Source: JALEFZ01 sp964564415 | GTDB lineage: Bacteria; Bacteroidota; Bacteroidia; J057 | DNA length: 64,000 nt | Reading direction: 5' to 3' | NCBI GenBank assembly: GCA_964564415.1 | Contig: CAZMAV010000012.1 | Location: 1 to 64,000 of the forward strand | Part shown: piece by piece, positions 8,284 to 16,489 of the stretch | Numbering within the stretch: the stretch's first letter is position 1 | Layout of the letters: each line of letters begins with the position of its first letter | The notes under the pieces: generated by a model | Databases searched by the model: none | What the model was told of the DNA's origin: nothing | What the model saw: only the letters and a program-made list of their open reading frames with translations | Position numbers and translations under genes: made by a program

Positions 8284-10047
8284 ATGTCGACTACCGTATT
8301 TTCTATAATCCTTCCTATGAAAGAATTCTTAAACCTAAGCGACAGAAAAGAAAAGCGCCAATTTTTGCCCAAAGACTATGAGATCAATGCCTGGGAGAAC
8401 CTCAAGCCCTACCTGGATCAGTTGATGGAGATGCCCCTGAATTCAGAGGCTGACATGAAAAATTTCCTTAAAAAAAGAAGTGAATTAGACGCGGTCATCT
8501 CCGAAGACTTCGCCTGGCGCCACATTCGCATGACCTGCGATACCAACAACGAAGACTACAAGAAGAACTACCAGTTTTTTCTAAATGAAATATATCCTCA
8601 CCTTTCTACCTACGACGACAGGCTCAACAGAAAAATGGCCGATAGTCCCTACTTCGATCATCTGCCTGAGGATCCCTACCTAACTTTTGTACGCTCGGTG
8701 AAGCGCAGCATAGAGCTTTTCAGAGAAAAGAATGTAAAACTCTCCATGGAAGCTCAAAACATTGCCCGTAAGTTTGGCGAAATCAGCGGAGCCATGAGCA
8801 TCGAGCACGAGGGCAAGACCCTCACCCTCCAACAAGCCGGTAAATACCTCGAAAAAACCGATAGGGAAGTCAGAAAAGAGGTTTGGAAAAAGATCCACGC
8901 CCGCAGGGCTCAGGATGCTGATGCCCTGGAGGATGTCTTTGACCAACTTCTGGAACTGCGCAATCAAATGGCTAAAAATGCCGACTATGATTCTTACACC
9001 CGATATAAGTTTGACAGTATGGGCCGTTTCGACTACGGTCCCCAGGATACCAAGGCCTTTCACCAGGCAGTAGAGAAGGTTGTCAAGCCCATCATGGAGG
9101 AACTGGCAGAAGAAAGAAAGGAAAAGTTAGGCCTGGACGAACTCAGGCCCTGGGATGGAGGGGTAGACATTTTTGGAGAAGAGCCCCTGGTTCCTTTTCA
9201 GGAGGCCCGGCAGCTCAAGCAGGGGACCATAGAAGCCCTCAAGCACATACGCCCCGAACTTGGGGAAATGATCCGCGTCATGGACGACAAGGGTTACCTT
9301 GACCTGGAGAGCCGGATTGGCAAGGCCCCCGGAGGATACAACTATCCCCTCATGGAGACGGGCATTCCCTTCATCTTCATGAATGCTACCGGAACCCAGA
9401 CCGATGTGGTTACCATGTTTCACGAAAGTGGCCATGCCGTCCATACCTTTCTCACCCGCGACCTTCCCATCGGAGCCCTTAAGAATACCCCTGCCGAAGT
9501 CGCCGAATTGGCTTCTCACTCTATGGAATTGCTCTGCCTGGATGAATACAAGGTCTTCTACGACGATGAAGTAGCCATGAAGAGGGCTCAAAAGCGTCAA
9601 CTTCGACGCTGTATCAGCCTATTTCCCTGGATTGCTACCGTCGATGCCTTCCAGCAGTGGGTCTACGATCATCCCGGACACAGCCGCAGGGAACGCTATG
9701 CCGCCTGGAGAGATTTTTTCTTTCGCTTCCACGGAAGCAAGACCAGTTGGGAAGGGTTGGAAGAACACCTGGACCGGATGTGGCTCAAGCAAATCCATAT
9801 TTATGAATACCCCTTTTACTACATTGAATACGCCATCGCCCAACTGGGAGCCCTGGGAGTCTGGAAAAATTATCAGGAAGATGGCAAAAAGGGACTGGAA
9901 AATTACCTGGAAGCCCTCAAACTCGGTTACAGCAAACCCATCCCAGACATTTATGAGCAGGCTGGCATCAAGTTCGATTTTGGAGCCGATTACATGAAGG
10001 AATGCATAGATTTCTGTATGAAAGCCTACAGAGGAATTCAATTGTGA
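8284..10047 (+). CDS. M3 family oligoendopeptidase
   Basis: Zinc metallopeptidase of the thimet/PepF-like M3 family, cleaving short peptides, probably in the cytoplasm. The 587-residue frame contains the catalytic HESGH motif at residues 380-384, with the downstream AELASHSMELL helix that supplies the third zinc ligand, and the family's C-terminal EYPFYYIEYAIAQLGA segment. The first eleven residues are hydrophobic and atypical; an in-frame ATG at 8317 (MKEFLNLSDRK) gives a more usual N-terminus and may be the true start. No signal peptide is convincing. Confidence 0.93.
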   Translation: MSTTVFSIILPMKEFLNLSDRKEKRQFLPKDYEINAWENLKPYLDQLMEMPLNSEADMKNFLKKRSELDAVISEDFAWRHIRMTCDTNNEDYKKNYQFFLNEIYPHLSTYDDRLNRKMADSPYFDHLPEDPYLTFVRSVKRSIELFREKNVKLSMEAQNIARKFGEISGAMSIEHEGKTLTLQQAGKYLEKTDREVRKEVWKKIHARRAQDADALEDVFDQLLELRNQMAKNADYDSYTRYKFDSMGRFDYGPQDTKAFHQAVEKVVKPIMEELAEERKEKLGLDELRPWDGGVDIFGEEPLVPFQEARQLKQGTIEALKHIRPELGEMIRVMDDKGYLDLESRIGKAPGGYNYPLMETGIPFIFMNATGTQTDVVTMFHESGHAVHTFLTRDLPIGALKNTPAEVAELASHSMELLCLDEYKVFYDDEVAMKRAQKRQLRRCISLFPWIATVDAFQQWVYDHPGHSRRERYAAWRDFFFRFHGSKTSWEGLEEHLDRMWLKQIHIYEYPFYYIEYAIAQLGALGVWKNYQEDGKKGLENYLEALKLGYSKPIPDIYEQAGIKFDFGADYMKECIDFCMKAYRGIQL

Positions 10048-10068
10048 TGCAAAAAATAAAATTAGGAG

Positions 10069-10111
10069 GGTCGATGTCATCGGCAAGTCATCGCCTGAGA
10101 TGCCGTCGACC
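10069..10111 (+). other. Hairpin downstream of the M3 peptidase gene
   Basis: GGTCGA (10069-10074) pairs with TCGACC (10106-10111), and immediately inside it CGGCA (10081-10085) pairs with TGCCG (10101-10105), leaving a six-base bulge on one side. There is no T-run on the plus strand, so it is not a standard terminator. It could protect the 3' end of the peptidase mRNA or act in the leader of the next gene. Confidence 0.4.
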
Positions 10112-10134
10112 TTGCTTTCACCACTATCCTGAAG

Positions 10135-10860
10135 ATGAAAACAGCAGCTTTATTCTTTTCGGTTGTTTGCCTTCTGCTTCCCACCCTTAAGGGCCAGGTC
10201 AAGGTCTTTAAGCCAGAAGTTATCCAAAAGCATGACCTTAGCGAGGAAAACCTGGAGGCTTTTGTACAGAGAAAGAAGGCCTATGATGAACTCATTGCCA
10301 GCGACATCCCATTTGATGAAATGACCCTGGAACAGCGAAACCTGCTGGAAGATGAAATGATCCTCGAATTGGGGCCTTTCGGAACGGGTCCCCTTGGCTG
10401 TAGCTGGTATTGTGCTAGCGGCCCCTCCGGTTATGATGCCAGCTCACAGTTGGATTCAAGTGCCACTCATTCCTATAAACCCCAAAATGTCCATGACTTT
10501 GATTTGCGGACTGCCTGGGTAGAAGGCAAAGAAGACCATGGCAAGGGGGAGGAAATTCAAATAGCCTTTGACCTAAATCCTGGTCTCAAACTCACCCATA
10601 TTGAAATTTACAACGGCTATTGCAAAAGCGAAAGGCTCTGGAAAGCCAATAGCCGGGTCAAGCTGATGGCTCTCTACATAGATGAAGAATTGAAGGGACA
10701 TCTGAAGCTCGAGGACAGCTATGCCCTTCAACGCTTCGAAATCGGGAGTCTGGGAGGTAAATTTAAGGTCAGGTTGAAAATCCTGGACGTTTACCCTGGA
10801 AGCAAATACGCCGATACCGCTATTTCTGAAATTAATTTTGACGGAACAGGAGATCATTGA
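10135..10860 (+). CDS. Secreted discoidin/NADase-translocation-domain protein
   Basis: Signal peptide (MKTAALFFSVVCLLLPTLKG), a linker rich in acidic residues, then a C-terminal beta-sandwich domain of about 130 residues. That domain carries the hallmarks of the F5/8-type discoidin domain annotated with NAD glycohydrolase translocation proteins: DLRTAWVEGKEDHGKGE, IYNGYCKSERLWKANSRVK, and the ending GSKYADTAISEINFDG. The domain is usually interpreted as a surface-binding module. No NADase catalytic region is visible, so an enzymatic role should not be assumed. A CSWYC cysteine pair precedes the domain. It follows the peptidase gene on the same strand. Confidence 0.8.
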   Translation: MKTAALFFSVVCLLLPTLKGQVKVFKPEVIQKHDLSEENLEAFVQRKKAYDELIASDIPFDEMTLEQRNLLEDEMILELGPFGTGPLGCSWYCASGPSGYDASSQLDSSATHSYKPQNVHDFDLRTAWVEGKEDHGKGEEIQIAFDLNPGLKLTHIEIYNGYCKSERLWKANSRVKLMALYIDEELKGHLKLEDSYALQRFEIGSLGGKFKVRLKILDVYPGSKYADTAISEINFDGTGDH

Positions 10861-10888
10861 CACCTTGTAAGGCACAATTGCAAGGAAA

Positions 10889-11377
10889 ATGGAAGAACCC
10901 AGCATAAAAATACTATCCCCTACAAAACTGGTGGGCATGCCCATGAAAATGTCTCTGGCGGAGGATCGAACTCCTAAACTTTGGAGGAGCTTCATGCCCC
11001 GACGCAAAGAAACTCCCTCCATTGTGGGAGATCATCTGATTTCTATGCAGGTCTATGACAATGCGATTCCTTTTTTGGATATAAAACCGGAAACCCCTTT
11101 TACCAAATGGGCTGTAGTTCCTGTGGCTGAGTACCCTGACGTGCCTGAGGGTATGGAAAACTACTTCTTGGAGGGCGGTCTCTATGCGGTTTTTCTCTAT
11201 CGGGGACTGCCTCAAAATTTCCCAGAGACCTTCAAGCACATATTCTTCGATTGGCTACCTGCCTCCGAATACGAATTGGACCGTAGGGAGCACTTTGAAC
11301 GCCTTCCCGAAGGCTACGACCCACAAGACCCCGAATCTGAAGAGGAAATTTGGATACCGGTAATTAAAATGAGCTAA
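10889..11377 (+). CDS. GyrI-like effector-binding domain protein
   Basis: A 162-residue stand-alone domain of the GyrI/AraC effector-binding (SOUL-like) fold. Family segments include KLVGMPMKMSLAEDRTPKLW near the N-terminus, the TKWAVVPVAEY strand, GGLYAVFLYRG in the centre, and HFERLPEGYD with SEEEIWIPV at the end. Proteins of this group bind small hydrophobic or cationic molecules and lack a DNA-binding domain, as here. It starts 28 bp after the discoidin protein and could share its transcript. Confidence 0.85.
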   Translation: MEEPSIKILSPTKLVGMPMKMSLAEDRTPKLWRSFMPRRKETPSIVGDHLISMQVYDNAIPFLDIKPETPFTKWAVVPVAEYPDVPEGMENYFLEGGLYAVFLYRGLPQNFPETFKHIFFDWLPASEYELDRREHFERLPEGYDPQDPESEEEIWIPVIKMS

Positions 11378-11389
11378 AAGAAATGTCGA

Positions 11390-11845
11390 TCAGGTATCCG
11401 GCACTTCTTCTGGGTCGAAATCTATGGTTCCGTCTTCCTCTTCGTCCCTAAAGAGGGTCCTGAATGCCAGGATAGCCCCTCCAAAAAGAAGGCAACCCGC
11501 CAGAATCATCACCAAAAGACCCGAATAGGAAAGGCCATCAAAGCGCACAGAGACATTTTGGGAGACTTGTTTGCCATCCTTGTCTTTGTAAGACAGGGCC
11601 AGTACGCCGGCCTGATCGGGCTTAAAGCTCATCTGTGAGTCGGCGGCAGCATTGACGAGGGTATCTCTGCGCACCACCGCAGAATTAGGACGGTAGCTTA
11701 CCACCAGGGTATCCACGGCTACATCGAAGCTTAGTTTCACCTCTTCACCTACCTGTGGAGAGGCGGGGTCCAGTACGATGTCAGCCCTCAGCGGAAGGAG
11801 GGTCAGACAAAGAGCCAAGACCAGTAGGATGCTCTTTCTATTCAT
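11390..11845 (-). CDS. Small Ig-like single-pass membrane protein coupled to NSS transporter
   Basis: The product (151 residues from the ATG at 11845) has a signal peptide, a beta-rich Ig-like domain of about 75 residues (DIVLDPASPQVGEEVKLSF onward), one transmembrane helix near residues 106-128 and a very acidic cytoplasmic tail. Its start lies inside the 3' end of the sodium symporter gene, an 8-base overlap that implies translational coupling. No family recognised. I infer an accessory or stabilising subunit for the transporter from the overlap alone. Confidence 0.7.
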   Translation of the reverse strand: MNRKSILLVLALCLTLLPLRADIVLDPASPQVGEEVKLSFDVAVDTLVVSYRPNSAVVRRDTLVNAAADSQMSFKPDQAGVLALSYKDKDGKQVSQNVSVRFDGLSYSGLLVMILAGCLLFGGAILAFRTLFRDEEEDGTIDFDPEEVPDT

Positions 11846-13373
11846 TTTCTTCTCCAATATAGGGTCTGCTTGTAAGATAAAGGGCTGCTCCCAGGCTGAC
11901 TACCAGCCAGAAAATAGGAATAAACATCGGTAGCCAGTTAAATCCTTCCATGTCTACCCCTGCTCCATATAGCCCTTTGCGCTCCACATAGAGGCTGGAG
12001 CCAATGACCGTGATGAGGACCAGAGGGACGATATATTGGATCAATACATTGAACCATTTACCCAATTTAAAATGTGAATGCCTGTTGAGGGCTTGCCTCA
12101 GTTTGTCTGCACCCCATATCCAGCCTATAGCTATAGCCTCCAACAGTCCTACGATCAACAGGCTGTAGCTGAATACCCAATGGTCAGTAATATCCAGAAT
12201 GCTGAGTCCCAGGGTACCGTTGCCAACGAGCCCCTCATCCACAATGATAGGCAGGGTACAAAGGACTGAGCCCACCATACAAAAAGAAGCCACGATGGTA
12301 AGGGCCCTGCCGCGGGAAATCTTCAGCTTATCCATCAAAGCTGATGCAGGACCTTCGATCAGGGATACCGAAGAGGTCAGTCCTGCAATGACAATCAGGA
12401 AGAAAAAAAGAAATCCAAAAAGGCGGACAATCCAGGGCAGGGAGGAAAGCCCGTTGATGCCCTGAGGAATGACAAAAAAGGAAAGCGAAAGGGTAGAGCC
12501 CGCGGGATTGAGGGCAAATACAAACAAGAGGGAAAAGATGGCCAGACCTGCAATAAATTCGAAGCTACAGTTGAGGAAGCCTACCAAAAATGAGTTGTTG
12601 ACCTGATCGGCATCCCTGGGCAGGTAGGAGGCGTAGGCCGTCATCGTCCCCAGGCCCAGGGAGAGGGAGAAAAACATTTGGCTAAAGGCTCCACGCCAGA
12701 CCGAGGCATCCTGAATCCCTTCAAAATCAGGGGTAAAGAGATACATGATTCCGTCAAAACCACCCTCCAGGGTCAGCCCCCTGATGACCAGTCCTATCAT
12801 GAATAGCCACATGAGGGGAACGAATACCCTTACCGCCCGCTCGATGGAAGAGGTTCCTCGCTGCAGGATCAAAATATTCAAGCCCCAAATGATAAAAATA
12901 AAGAATACCGGCCACCAAGTAGCTATAAGGTTGAAAAAGTAGACCGTGGCAGAAGCCTCCTCTGTGGGTTCGAGAAAGGGAGTAAAAGGAGCCGTTACCC
13001 CCGCTTCAAACAGGCTGCCAAAGGCTCCTACCATCATTCCGAAGGCCCATCCCAGGATGGCGACGTAATAGGCCGTAATAAACATGGCCGAGGTAATGCT
13101 CCACCAGCCAACAAATTCAGCTCGCTGCCCCGCCAACTTGCGCAGGGCCAGGGGAAAGGACTGTCCTGTCATGGTTCCAATCCCAAATTCAAGCATCATG
13201 ATGGGAAGGCCCAGGACAAAGAGGGCTATAAAATAAGGGAGGTAAAAGGCTCCCCCACCAAACTGGTAGGCATTGGAACTGAAGAATACAATGTTTCCCA
13301 GCCCAATGGCAGAACCACTAGCCGCCAGGATGAAACCCAGCTTGCTGTTCCAGTTTTCTCTTTTTTTCGCCAC
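11838..13373 (-). CDS. Sodium-dependent NSS/SNF-family transporter
   Basis: A 511-residue membrane protein with about 11-12 hydrophobic helices, of the neurotransmitter:sodium symporter family that moves amino acids or related solutes with Na+. TM1 shows the family signature WNSKLGFILAASGSAIGLGN, followed by GGGAFYLPY. Between them the usual RFP motif is replaced by FFS, so the arginine that forms the extracellular gate in LeuT (R30) is Phe here. This suggests an unusual substrate or gating. It overlaps a small membrane protein gene at its 3' end. The substrate cannot be read from sequence. Confidence 0.92.
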   Translation of the reverse strand: MAKKRENWNSKLGFILAASGSAIGLGNIVFFSSNAYQFGGGAFYLPYFIALFVLGLPIMMLEFGIGTMTGQSFPLALRKLAGQRAEFVGWWSITSAMFITAYYVAILGWAFGMMVGAFGSLFEAGVTAPFTPFLEPTEEASATVYFFNLIATWWPVFFIFIIWGLNILILQRGTSSIERAVRVFVPLMWLFMIGLVIRGLTLEGGFDGIMYLFTPDFEGIQDASVWRGAFSQMFFSLSLGLGTMTAYASYLPRDADQVNNSFLVGFLNCSFEFIAGLAIFSLLFVFALNPAGSTLSLSFFVIPQGINGLSSLPWIVRLFGFLFFFLIVIAGLTSSVSLIEGPASALMDKLKISRGRALTIVASFCMVGSVLCTLPIIVDEGLVGNGTLGLSILDITDHWVFSYSLLIVGLLEAIAIGWIWGADKLRQALNRHSHFKLGKWFNVLIQYIVPLVLITVIGSSLYVERKGLYGAGVDMEGFNWLPMFIPIFWLVVSLGAALYLTSRPYIGEENE

Positions 13374-13446
13374 GCTCGAAGATATTTCCTGGAATAAGCT
13401 AAGTTTTTACGACTTTTTCAACTAGCCAGGAGTTTGAACTTTTCCC

Positions 13447-13935
13447 CTACTCAGGTAAAAATGCCGATGGAATAGGACTTTCATCGCTTTCCTGGTTCCA
13501 ATAGATATTGACGATCCACCACCGCTGCCCGTCATGGAGCAACTGCATGCTGTTGATCCCCCGGGCAAGGGGAAGTTCGTCTGCCAAGGAAGCAAAGGTC
13601 TGGCTCACCCTGTGAATTTCTTCTTCGATGAAGCCTTTTTCCTCAAGGTAAGGCCCTGCCTTCTCAGTGTAGTCCTCAGGAATCCAATAGGCCAGGGATT
13701 TAGGCCCTTCTTTGGGCGTGCGGGTGGGGATGAGTTTGGCTCCGGGAGCAAATAAGGAGCGAAACAAATCCCAATCCCTTTTCTCTCCTGCTTCACCCGA
13801 TATAACGAAGTAAAGGGTTTGGATGCTAGCTTACAGGGATTTGACTTCGTTTGGGACAGCTTTTGAATCAGGGGCCTGAGCGAGGGTAAGGAAGGGAATC
13901 AAAAGTAGGAGAAATAGGAGGCTGTAAATCTTCAT
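13447..13935 (-). pseudogene. Secreted NTF2-like protein gene with an in-frame stop
   Basis: From the ATG at 13935 the frame encodes a good signal peptide (MKIYSLLFLLLLIPFLTLAQ) and 14 more residues, then TAA at 13831-13833. The same frame resumes at once with ASIQTLYFVISG and continues with RDWDLFRSLFAPGAKLIP to the stop at 13447. The second part matches NTF2-like proteins common in Bacteroidota, which normally run continuously from the signal peptide. A single base change explains the break. A shorter internal start would give a cytoplasmic fragment lacking the first helix. A sequencing error or readthrough cannot be excluded. Confidence 0.75.
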
Positions 13936-14052
13936 CTTATTTGCAATTATGACTGAGCCAATCAATATTTCATCACCAGTCTAAGAGATAGAAGAGAAAT
14001 TAGCCCATAACTTAATCGAGATAAATCCCTATATGGCAGAGTGATGAAAAAA

Positions 14053-15522
14053 TCAGGGTTTGAACTCCTTGAATTTTTCCTCTACACTTTTGAAGAGTTG
14101 ACTTTGCCTTTCTTCCGAATTGATCAACTTTTGTAGCCTTTCAAACTCTCTGGCTGCAATTTCTTCATCCAGTTTGCTCAGGGTCTTCTGACAATCATAG
14201 GTGGAACTTGCCCCCTTAAAAGGTGGAAGATCCTTCATGTTGTTGAGGTAATAGAGGTTGTGCAGAATGAGAAAATCCAGCCCGTTGTAGTTGCCGGGAG
14301 CGTGGCCAACACCGAGGTAACTGTACTTTAAGCCCCGCTCTGTCCGGTCGGTGCAGGCCCATCCGAAGGAAGCGAAATCCCCTTCATCATGGAAGAAGGG
14401 ACCATGGCAGGGAGCCATGTTAAGGGAGAAGGTCGAGGTCTCCTCAAGTATTTTTTCTTCTTCCTCTGACAATTCCCATCCGTGAACCCATTTGCCATAA
14501 TTGACAAAATAGCCTTCATAGCCATATTTGTAGGCGAATTTCCAGACTCCCCTCTTTTCTCCTGAGAGATTTCGGCTCTCCAACCACATCCGGGTGTTGA
14601 GCCAGCCATTCATCCCAATTCCAGCCACAAAGCGAGCCATCACCGGGAGGCCCTTGTTGACATAATCTATCCCATTCAATTCCCGGTAGGCGTTGAGAAG
14701 GTTGTTTCGGAAGGTGATGATCTTCCCGGTCTTGGATTGACAGTTGGCTACTTCCTGGCCCAGAGGGTCTTTGAGGATCCAATTGTCCCGCATGCATTTT
14801 TCAAGTATCCGGTTGAAAATGGCCTTGCATTCCTTACGAAGCTCTTTCTCCCCATCCCTAAAAATTGCATCCCCATAGGTGAGCCCATCATCTAGGCAAT
14901 GATGTGCCAGGTAAAGCCCCCAAAGGATGCGAATGCTGTGATCCTGTGACATGGGCCTATGCTCATAACAATGATCATCCTGGGCTTCGTATACTTTTTC
15001 GGCACAGTTTACGATGCCTTCCCCCTCTACATAACCTCCCTGGCCTTGTAAGCAACGGCCAAGCAAACTCTGTCTATGCCTTAGCATAAAATCTTCGGGG
15101 GTATCTTCCCTCACAAAAAATCCATCCAATACCTGGGGTTGGCCATAGCCATTGTAGGTTTCGGCAAAATAATCCAAGCGATTAAAGGCTTCCAAGGCAT
15201 AGTAAAGCTCTTCGATCGTCTGAGAAAGATCTATCCCCGACCTGGAAAAGAGGGCATATTCGGTACCGAGAAAACCAATGTAAGTCCCCAACTGAAAAGT
15301 CTGCTCACCTCCGTGAAGCACATCTTTGCGGGCTGCGTTCCGGCCTTCTCCAGCACACATGCGGACCAGCGGTAGAGATTGACCCGGGGCAGGGCCGATG
15401 GAAATGAAATTGGCACGAAAACGCTCCCGATAGTTGAAATATTTCTGGCTGTTGTGAGGGTGGTACTGTGCCTGACAAAGCTTCAACAAGAGGAAACAAA
15501 GGACTGGAAAATACCTGTACAT
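14053..15522 (-). CDS. Secreted protein of unknown function (489 aa)
   Basis: A signal peptide (MYRYFPVLCFLLLKLCQA) leads into a large domain rich in aromatic residues and cysteines, with segments such as GGEQTFQLGTYIGFLGTEY, ALEAFNRLDYFAE and LDGFFVREDTPEDF. I recall similar sequences as uncharacterised Bacteroidota exported proteins; the helix-rich pattern would suit an alpha/alpha toroid, but no catalytic motif is evident. The last 50 residues are a charged coiled-coil-like tail. There is no T9SS sorting domain or lipobox, so a periplasmic location is likely. No function is assigned. Confidence 0.75.
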   Translation of the reverse strand: MYRYFPVLCFLLLKLCQAQYHPHNSQKYFNYRERFRANFISIGPAPGQSLPLVRMCAGEGRNAARKDVLHGGEQTFQLGTYIGFLGTEYALFSRSGIDLSQTIEELYYALEAFNRLDYFAETYNGYGQPQVLDGFFVREDTPEDFMLRHRQSLLGRCLQGQGGYVEGEGIVNCAEKVYEAQDDHCYEHRPMSQDHSIRILWGLYLAHHCLDDGLTYGDAIFRDGEKELRKECKAIFNRILEKCMRDNWILKDPLGQEVANCQSKTGKIITFRNNLLNAYRELNGIDYVNKGLPVMARFVAGIGMNGWLNTRMWLESRNLSGEKRGVWKFAYKYGYEGYFVNYGKWVHGWELSEEEEKILEETSTFSLNMAPCHGPFFHDEGDFASFGWACTDRTERGLKYSYLGVGHAPGNYNGLDFLILHNLYYLNNMKDLPPFKGASSTYDCQKTLSKLDEEIAAREFERLQKLINSEERQSQLFKSVEEKFKEFKP

Positions 15523-15619
15523 GGGCAGTATTGATTATGCTTTAAATGGCTATACTCAAGATAAAAAACATCCTTCTCCCTTTAAGTTTAATTAATCCAC
15601 CGGGCTTGCCACAAGAAAG

Positions 15620-15652
15620 CGGCCAGGCAAAAAACCTGACCGCTCACATTAT
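15620..15652 (-). terminator. Terminator of the flavin reductase gene
   Basis: AGCGG-CAGG and CCTG-CCGCT arms (one internal mismatch) close a loop of A residues. Read on the minus strand the stem is followed by a T-rich stretch. It lies 24 bp past the stop of the flavin reductase gene. Confidence 0.6.
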
Positions 15653-15675
15653 ACTAACAAAAATACTATACGTGT

Positions 15676-16179
15676 TTATGCATCTGCCTTCTCGGGCGTG
15701 TAGATGGGACGCTGCTCCTTGGTACAAATGGGCTTAGCGTCTATGTTGTCTTTGTGGGTAGCTACTACTTCACCAATATGGAGGGTATGGTCTCCATTGT
15801 TGATGCTCTTTTCTACCTTGCAGGTAAAATACCCGATGGTATTGTGTAAGACTAGGGCATGATCTTTCTTCTCGAAAGGAATTCCATTGATCTTACCATC
15901 TTCGATGACAGATTTTTCAGCAAATTCCTGGATCAATTCTTTCTGTCCCTCGAAGAGAATGTGTATGGTGAAGTGCTTGCTATAGTCAATGGTCTCATTG
16001 AGATCTGCCCTCAGGCCAATCGCTACTCCAAACATGGGTGGATCAAAGGATAGTTGGCTGACCCAATTGGCAGTACCTGCAGCAATATAATCCTTGTCCC
16101 GGGTTTTTAACTCATCCCCGGGCTTGAGGGCTGTGACAATATAATAACCGTAAGTTAGTTTTTCGAATAATTCTTTCAT
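15676..16179 (-). CDS. Flavin reductase-like domain protein
   Basis: A 167-residue protein of the FMN-binding split-barrel flavin reductase family, which uses NAD(P)H to reduce flavin or binds FMN as a partner to monooxygenases. Visible features: the N-terminal LTYGYYIVTA strand, ANWVSQLSFDPPMFGVAIG (FMN-binding strand-turn), the HFTIHIL strand and HTLHIGEVVA near the C-terminus. The ATG at 16179 is chosen over an upstream in-frame TTG because it matches the family N-terminus. A terminator follows. Confidence 0.88.
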   Translation of the reverse strand: MKELFEKLTYGYYIVTALKPGDELKTRDKDYIAAGTANWVSQLSFDPPMFGVAIGLRADLNETIDYSKHFTIHILFEGQKELIQEFAEKSVIEDGKINGIPFEKKDHALVLHNTIGYFTCKVEKSINNGDHTLHIGEVVATHKDNIDAKPICTKEQRPIYTPEKADA

Positions 16180-16489
16180 TGATAATTTTCGTTGCTCTGC
16201 CGGATTTTTTGAATTCAAAAAACAGCACTACGTAATTAGCATACAACTTTTCTAACTCAAGAATTAGGTTGGACAAATTGCATTTAAAAAACTAACAAAA
16301 GGAAGTATTGTTCCGAAAAATGATAAATAGTGTTTATTATATGAGTGAAGCACTCATTTCTGGCTTATACCATGGCTCCAGTAGAAACCGAGTTCAGGGG
16401 GAATACCACTTTCACCTTTCCTTAAACCCTAGTACCTTTATGTTGTTGTAAAGTACATAAGCTTTCCTGAATATAAACGAAATACTGAC
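16180..16489. other. Intergenic region between divergent flavin reductase and kbl genes
   Basis: This 310-bp interval should hold both promoters. The clearest structure is a 7-bp inverted repeat, ATGAGTG-AAG-CACTCAT at 16341-16357, which is not followed by a T-run and so reads as an operator rather than a terminator. A 43-codon frame crosses it but has no support as a gene. Confidence 0.4.

Noticed and set aside
10135..10860. NADase toxin assignment for the discoidin protein
   Set aside because: Only the binding domain that accompanies NADase proteins is visible, with no catalytic region, so calling it a toxin would go beyond the sequence.
13605..13796. A 63-codon minus-strand frame overlapping the NTF2-like gene
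   Set aside because: It is the wrong frame of the interrupted NTF2-like gene, and its translation is not protein-like.
16320..16451. A 43-codon plus-strand frame upstream of kbl
   Set aside because: It crosses the inverted repeat, has no recognisable features and is about the length expected by chance.
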